Source: Corynebacterium sp. SCR221107 (GTDB lineage: Bacteria > Actinomycetota > Actinomycetes > Mycobacteriales > Mycobacteriaceae). Taken from it: a stretch of DNA of 64,000 nt. A program made the position numbers and the translations under genes. Each line of letters opens with the position of its first letter. The stretch's first letter is position 1. The stretch is from NCBI RefSeq assembly GCF_027886475.1, contig NZ_CP115670.1:1674001-1738000 (forward strand). Reading direction: 5' to 3'. Positions 61,020 to 64,000 of this stretch are shown one piece after another. The notes under the pieces are model-generated. The model was not told where the DNA came from. It worked only from the letters and a program-made list of their open reading frames with translations, and made no database searches.

Positions 61020-61649
61020 TTAGTCCGAGCTTTCCAAAAAACCCAAGATATCTGCAACGACCTTCTGCGGGCTTCGCCTATCGGTGCGGGCACGGAAGCG
61101 AGACACCTCCCGATACAACGGCCGGCGTGTCTCAATCAGGCGGCGGTAATGCTCGGCTGGGTCGTCAGCAGCGAGCACCGGTCGCGTCGACTCGTTGGCC
61201 GTGCGACGCGCACCTTCTTCAGGTGAGACATCAATCCAGACCACATTGTGATGCTTGAGCAGATCCCTCGTGGATCCGGTCAACACGGCCCCTCCACCAA
61301 GGCTTACCACCCCGGAGGTCTGCAGTGCCTGGGCAACATACTCGGCCTCGACCTCACGGAAGCGAGGCTCCCCGAGTTCTGTAAACACCTCGCCGCAGGA
61401 CTTCCCCATTGCCTCCTCGATGAGGACATCGGAGTCGGTGACCTCGGTATGCAACGCGCGAGCAAGCCTGCGTCCGATGGTGGACTTTCCCGCACCCGGC
61501 GGGCCAACGAGCACCACAACGGGGGTCGCGGCGGCCGTAACCTGGCCGAGCTCTGGGTCATGATCGAGGTATTCGCTGGCTACCTGCTGTGTGATCCCGC
61601 TGGATTCTGGCATGTCATTAGGGGTTGCGGATTGCTCCGGAATCGTCAT
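61020..61649 (-). CDS. aroK: Shikimate kinase
   Basis: 209 residues. The P-loop VVLVGPPGAGKSTIGRRLA starts near residue 43; DSDVLIEE binds shikimate, and VVSLGGGAVL is the third motif. About 40 N-terminal residues precede the usual start and look disordered (Ser/Gln/Glu-rich); an internal start is possible, but the ATG at 61649 is six bases past the aroC stop, which supports it. Confidence 0.96.
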   Translation of the reverse strand: MTIPEQSATPNDMPESSGITQQVASEYLDHDPELGQVTAAATPVVVLVGPPGAGKSTIGRRLARALHTEVTDSDVLIEEAMGKSCGEVFTELGEPRFREVEAEYVAQALQTSGVVSLGGGAVLTGSTRDLLKHHNVVWIDVSPEEGARRTANESTRPVLAADDPAEHYRRLIETRRPLYREVSRFRARTDRRSPQKVVADILGFLESSD

Positions 61650-61655
61650 GATCCC

Positions 61656-62879
61656 CTAGCTCTCCTCTCCGAAAGCAAGCCGTTCATCCACGTAGGCCTT
61701 GTAGCTTGCAATGTTGCGCTTGGTCTCTTCTAGGCTATCTCCACCGAATTTCGCCAGCACTGCGCGCGCAAGCACGAGCGCAACCATTGCCTCGGCCACA
61801 ACGCCAGCGGCGGGTACGGCGCAGACATCAGAGCGTTGATGAATTCCGGTAGCAGGCTTTCCGCTGGACATATCGATGGTCTTCAACGCACGCGGAACCG
61901 TAGAGATTGGCTTCATCGCAGCACGAACCCGCAGTTCTTCGCCATTGGTCATGCCGCCTTCGAGGCCACCTGCGCGATTCGAGCGACGAATGATGACGCC
62001 ATCCACACGCTCGATCTCATCATGCGCTTCGGAGCCGCGGCGGCGCGCCTCCTCGAAACCATCGCCGATCTCGACGCCCTTGATCGCCTGTATTCCCATC
62101 AAAGCTGCGGCCAACTGTGCATCCAGGCGGTCATCACCTGATACATGGGAGCCCAAACCAATGGGCAGCCCCTTGACGCTAACCTCAACGATCCCCCCTA
62201 GGGTATCGCCTTGCTTTTTCGCAGCCTCGATTTCGGCGATCATGGACTCCTCAGCCGACTTCGAGAATGCGCGCACCGGTGAAGCATCGATTGCCTCGAG
62301 GTCGGCAAACTCCGGAGCCGGTCCCTCATAGACCTCGGAACGACCGATGGAGATTACGTGCGAGACAACCTCCACGCCCACAGTCTCCCGGAGGAAGTTG
62401 CGGGCAACGGTCGCCGCCGCGACGCGTGCCGCGGTCTCACGTGCGGAGGAACGTTCGAGAACCGGCCGGGCCTCATCGAAATCGTACTTCAGCATTCCGG
62501 AGAAGTCCGCGTGCCCTGGGCGCGGACGCGTCAGCTTTGCGCCACGACCCGAGCTCATAGCCGACTCCACCTCAGGATCAGTGAGATCGATGGGGTCAGC
62601 CGACATAATGGTGGTCCACTTCGGCCACTCAGTGTTGCCGATCATGATGGCAATGGGGCTGCCCAAAGTGCGACCATGGCGCACGCCTGCGAGCAAGGTG
62701 ACCTCATCAGCTTCAAACTTCATTCGAGCCCCTCGGCCATACCCGAGGCGACGCCGTGCCAATTGATAGGAGATCTCCTCACGGGTGATTGGAACACCAG
62801 CTGGCATGTGCTCAATCATGCTCACCAGTGCTTGTCCGTGCGATTCTCCAGCAGTAGTCCAACGAAGCATAACGGTCAT
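61656..62879 (-). CDS. aroC: Chorismate synthase
   Basis: 407 residues. It makes chorismate from EPSP with reduced FMN. Signatures are [73 protein letters not shown] and the C-terminal [18 protein letters not shown] start at ATG 62879; ATG 62870 (MLRWTT) is equally plausible and matches the usual family start. The open frame extends to 62921 without support. Confidence 0.97.
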   Translation of the reverse strand: MTVMLRWTTAGESHGQALVSMIEHMPAGVPITREEISYQLARRRLGYGRGARMKFEADEVTLLAGVRHGRTLGSPIAIMIGNTEWPKWTTIMSADPIDLTDPEVESAMSSGRGAKLTRPRPGHADFSGMLKYDFDEARPVLERSSARETAARVAAATVARNFLRETVGVEVVSHVISIGRSEVYEGPAPEFADLEAIDASPVRAFSKSAEESMIAEIEAAKKQGDTLGGIVEVSVKGLPIGLGSHVSGDDRLDAQLAAALMGIQAIKGVEIGDGFEEARRRGSEAHDEIERVDGVIIRRSNRAGGLEGGMTNGEELRVRAAMKPISTVPRALKTIDMSSGKPATGIHQRSDVCAVPAAGVVAEAMVALVLARAVLAKFGGDSLEETKRNIASYKAYVDERLAFGEES

Positions 62880-62991
62880 TATGTCATGGCCTCGCCCTTC
62901 ATTAGGCTTTGCCCCGACCAAGCGCGTGCCCCCTCATACACCCCATGCCCCACACCTGCTCATTGTCTGCTCTCTCGTTCCCCCAAGACGA

Positions 62992-63630
62992 CTAGAGCCC
63001 GCCGCCAAGGCAAAGAAACATTCCTACAACTGTGGCAATTATCATGTGGGGACCGTGGGCGAAAGCAACCCTCGGTGAATCCGCCTGCGACCACGACTCT
63101 TGCTTGGCATATGCACGATCTACATCATCCGCTCTCGCATCGGCCCGACTCGTGGTTGCATTCAGGGCCACCTCCAGCCTTGGGGGTACTCCCGTGTGTC
63201 TCCCAGTTCCCCAACCTTTGTTGCGCAGGCGAACAAATGCCACTGCTGCCCGGAATGCAAACTCTGCAAGTACTAGGCAATTAGCCCCCACGACGGCAAT
63301 GAGCACCGCTGGAAAACCTGCCATCCCTGCCAAGGTTCCCAACCCTGCCGCCAGCTTGATGTCCCCGCCGCCAATCCCGCCGCACCAGATACCGACGCCG
63401 AGGTAAAGCAAGGCCCACCCAGCCCCGAAAACCAGCGAAATGGGACTGCCGGCAAGCAGGCAAAGCCCCAACGATTGCAGGAACAAAAAGACGGTCAGCT
63501 TGTTGGGCAGCCGCCGTGAGGTGACATCACAATAGATCAATGCCACCAGGGTAGAAACCAAGCACCCGATCAGGCACACTGTCAGGACAGCTGCAATAGA
63601 TATGCCACCGCGAAGCACGTGTTCAGTCAT
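62992..63630 (-). CDS. Prepilin peptidase (A24 family, short form)
   Basis: 212 residues. The two catalytic aspartates are in YCDVTSRRLPNKLT (about 33-46) and CGGIGGGDIKLAAGLG. Several membrane segments are visible, and the last about 60 residues include a soluble stretch and a final hydrophobic helix. It lacks the N-terminal methylase domain of full-length PilD, as in TadV-type enzymes. It lies 112 bases upstream of aroC. No pilin, ATPase or Tad genes are in the window, so its substrates must lie elsewhere. Confidence 0.88.
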   Translation of the reverse strand: MTEHVLRGGISIAAVLTVCLIGCLVSTLVALIYCDVTSRRLPNKLTVFLFLQSLGLCLLAGSPISLVFGAGWALLYLGVGIWCGGIGGGDIKLAAGLGTLAGMAGFPAVLIAVVGANCLVLAEFAFRAAVAFVRLRNKGWGTGRHTGVPPRLEVALNATTSRADARADDVDRAYAKQESWSQADSPRVAFAHGPHMIIATVVGMFLCLGGGL

Positions 63631-63661
63631 GCCACGAGGCTACTGGCGCCACGCAACAGGG

Positions 63662-63683
63662 GCTGTCAAGCAAAATTGACAGC
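63662..63683. promoter_or_regulatory. Hairpin GCTGTCAA-N6-TTGACAGC between aroE and the peptidase gene
   Basis: Perfect 8-base arms around GCAAAA, 32 bases upstream of the peptidase start. No T-run, so it may be an operator or a weak terminator after aroE. Confidence 0.35.
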
Positions 63684-63767
63684 TCACAGCTTTGCGTATG
63701 GCCGTGCCCACAGGAGTATTGCATGTGTCGAAGAAACAGACTTTGCTAAGTGACAGGTCGCGTGGAC

Positions 63768-64000
63768 CTAGGCATCAATCGCGATGTGGGAATAGAGTGC
63801 CTTACGCATTGCCTTTTCCGGAGCGTGCTGGCCAGTGAACTGTTCAAATTGCGAAAGTGCCTGATGCAGCAACATAGCGTGCCCTCCGATTGCCGCATAC
63901 CCCTTCGCCTGCGCCGCGGCTACCAACGGGGTTGGCCAAGGGTCATAGATCACGTCAAGGAGCGGAGTCTGGGCGAGCCCGTCTTCCAGGCCGGCAATCG
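63768..64000 (-). CDS. aroE: Shikimate dehydrogenase, C-terminal part
   Basis: Only the last 77 codons are inside the window; the gene continues beyond the right edge. The segment LLDVIYDPWPTPLVAAAQAKGYAAIGGHAMLLHQALSQFEQFTG is the typical AroE C-terminus (DxxYxPxxTPL... GxxMLxxQ). It reduces 3-dehydroshikimate to shikimate, the step between AroQ and AroK, so the local aro set covers dehydroquinate to chorismate apart from EPSP synthase (aroA). Confidence 0.9.
   Translation of the reverse strand, partial: IAGLEDGLAQTPLLDVIYDPWPTPLVAAAQAKGYAAIGGHAMLLHQALSQFEQFTGQHAPEKAMRKALYSHIAIDA

Overview
The window is a stretch of core chromosome from a Corynebacterium-like actinobacterium. The evidence is the gene order: ctaA/ctaB next to tkt-tal-zwf-opcA-pgl; gap-pgk-tpiA-ppc-secG next to whiA-yvcK-rapZ-uvrC; a rib cluster; def-fmt-rsmB-rpe; pyrR-pyrB-pyrC-carA-carB-pyrF-mihF-gmk-rpoZ-coaBC-metK-priA; and aro genes with efp-nusB. 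Lineage markers agree: OpcA, an mIHF-type protein, an EF-P with a PGKGP loop, a PriA without helicase motifs, and a McbR-type operator in front of metK. The DNA is moderately GC-rich with many GTG and a few TTG starts. I do not name a species. I see no rRNA, tRNA, CRISPR array, transposase, integrase or prophage.

Layout. 1-3.4 kb: haem A synthase (ctaA, +) and protohaem farnesyltransferase (ctaB, -), then a 1 kb non-coding divergent region. 3.4-10.9 kb (+): transketolase, transaldolase, glucose-6-phosphate dehydrogenase, OpcA and 6-phosphogluconolactonase, i.e. the pentose phosphate pathway. 11.1-18.3 kb (-): secG, ppc, tpiA, pgk, gap (lower glycolysis and anaplerosis). 19-24.9 kb (-): whiA, yvcK, rapZ, uvrC. 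25.3-31 kb (-): a small membrane protein, then ribH, ribBA, riboflavin synthase, ribD and rpe. rpe makes ribulose-5-phosphate, a riboflavin precursor, from xylulose-5-phosphate, and its stop codon overlaps the ribD start. 31.2-38.3 kb (-): rsmB, fmt, def, priA, metK. 38.6-50.8 kb (-): coaBC, rpoZ, gmk, mihF and the pyrimidine operon headed by pyrR. 51.9-55 kb (+): a TIGR01777-type epimerase-like protein and two YbjN-like proteins. 55.1-64 kb (-): a PPK2 polyphosphate kinase, nusB, efp, an Xaa-Pro-type peptidase, aroQ, aroB, aroK, aroC, a type IV prepilin peptidase and the 3' end of aroE.

Most of the unexplained signal lies between genes. The main observation is a family of short repeats with core GCTTGCCGACG. 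I find 11 exact copies by eye, where far fewer than one is expected by chance. Eight lie between genes, and near-matches raise the total further. Several form facing inverted pairs 55-77 bp apart, like a small palindromic interspersed repeat; three copies follow directly on a T-run. Other regulatory signals are a TAGAC-N6-GTCTA operator upstream of metK, a PyrR-type RNA loop beside the pyrR ribosome-binding site, a TATAAT promoter inside the pyrimidine cluster in front of carA, a 109 bp long-stem inverted repeat at 53.5 kb, and paired palindromes in the ctaB-tkt gap. The genes themselves are ordinary housekeeping genes; a few (PriA, RapZ, NusB, the TIGR01777 protein) have lineage-specific oddities.
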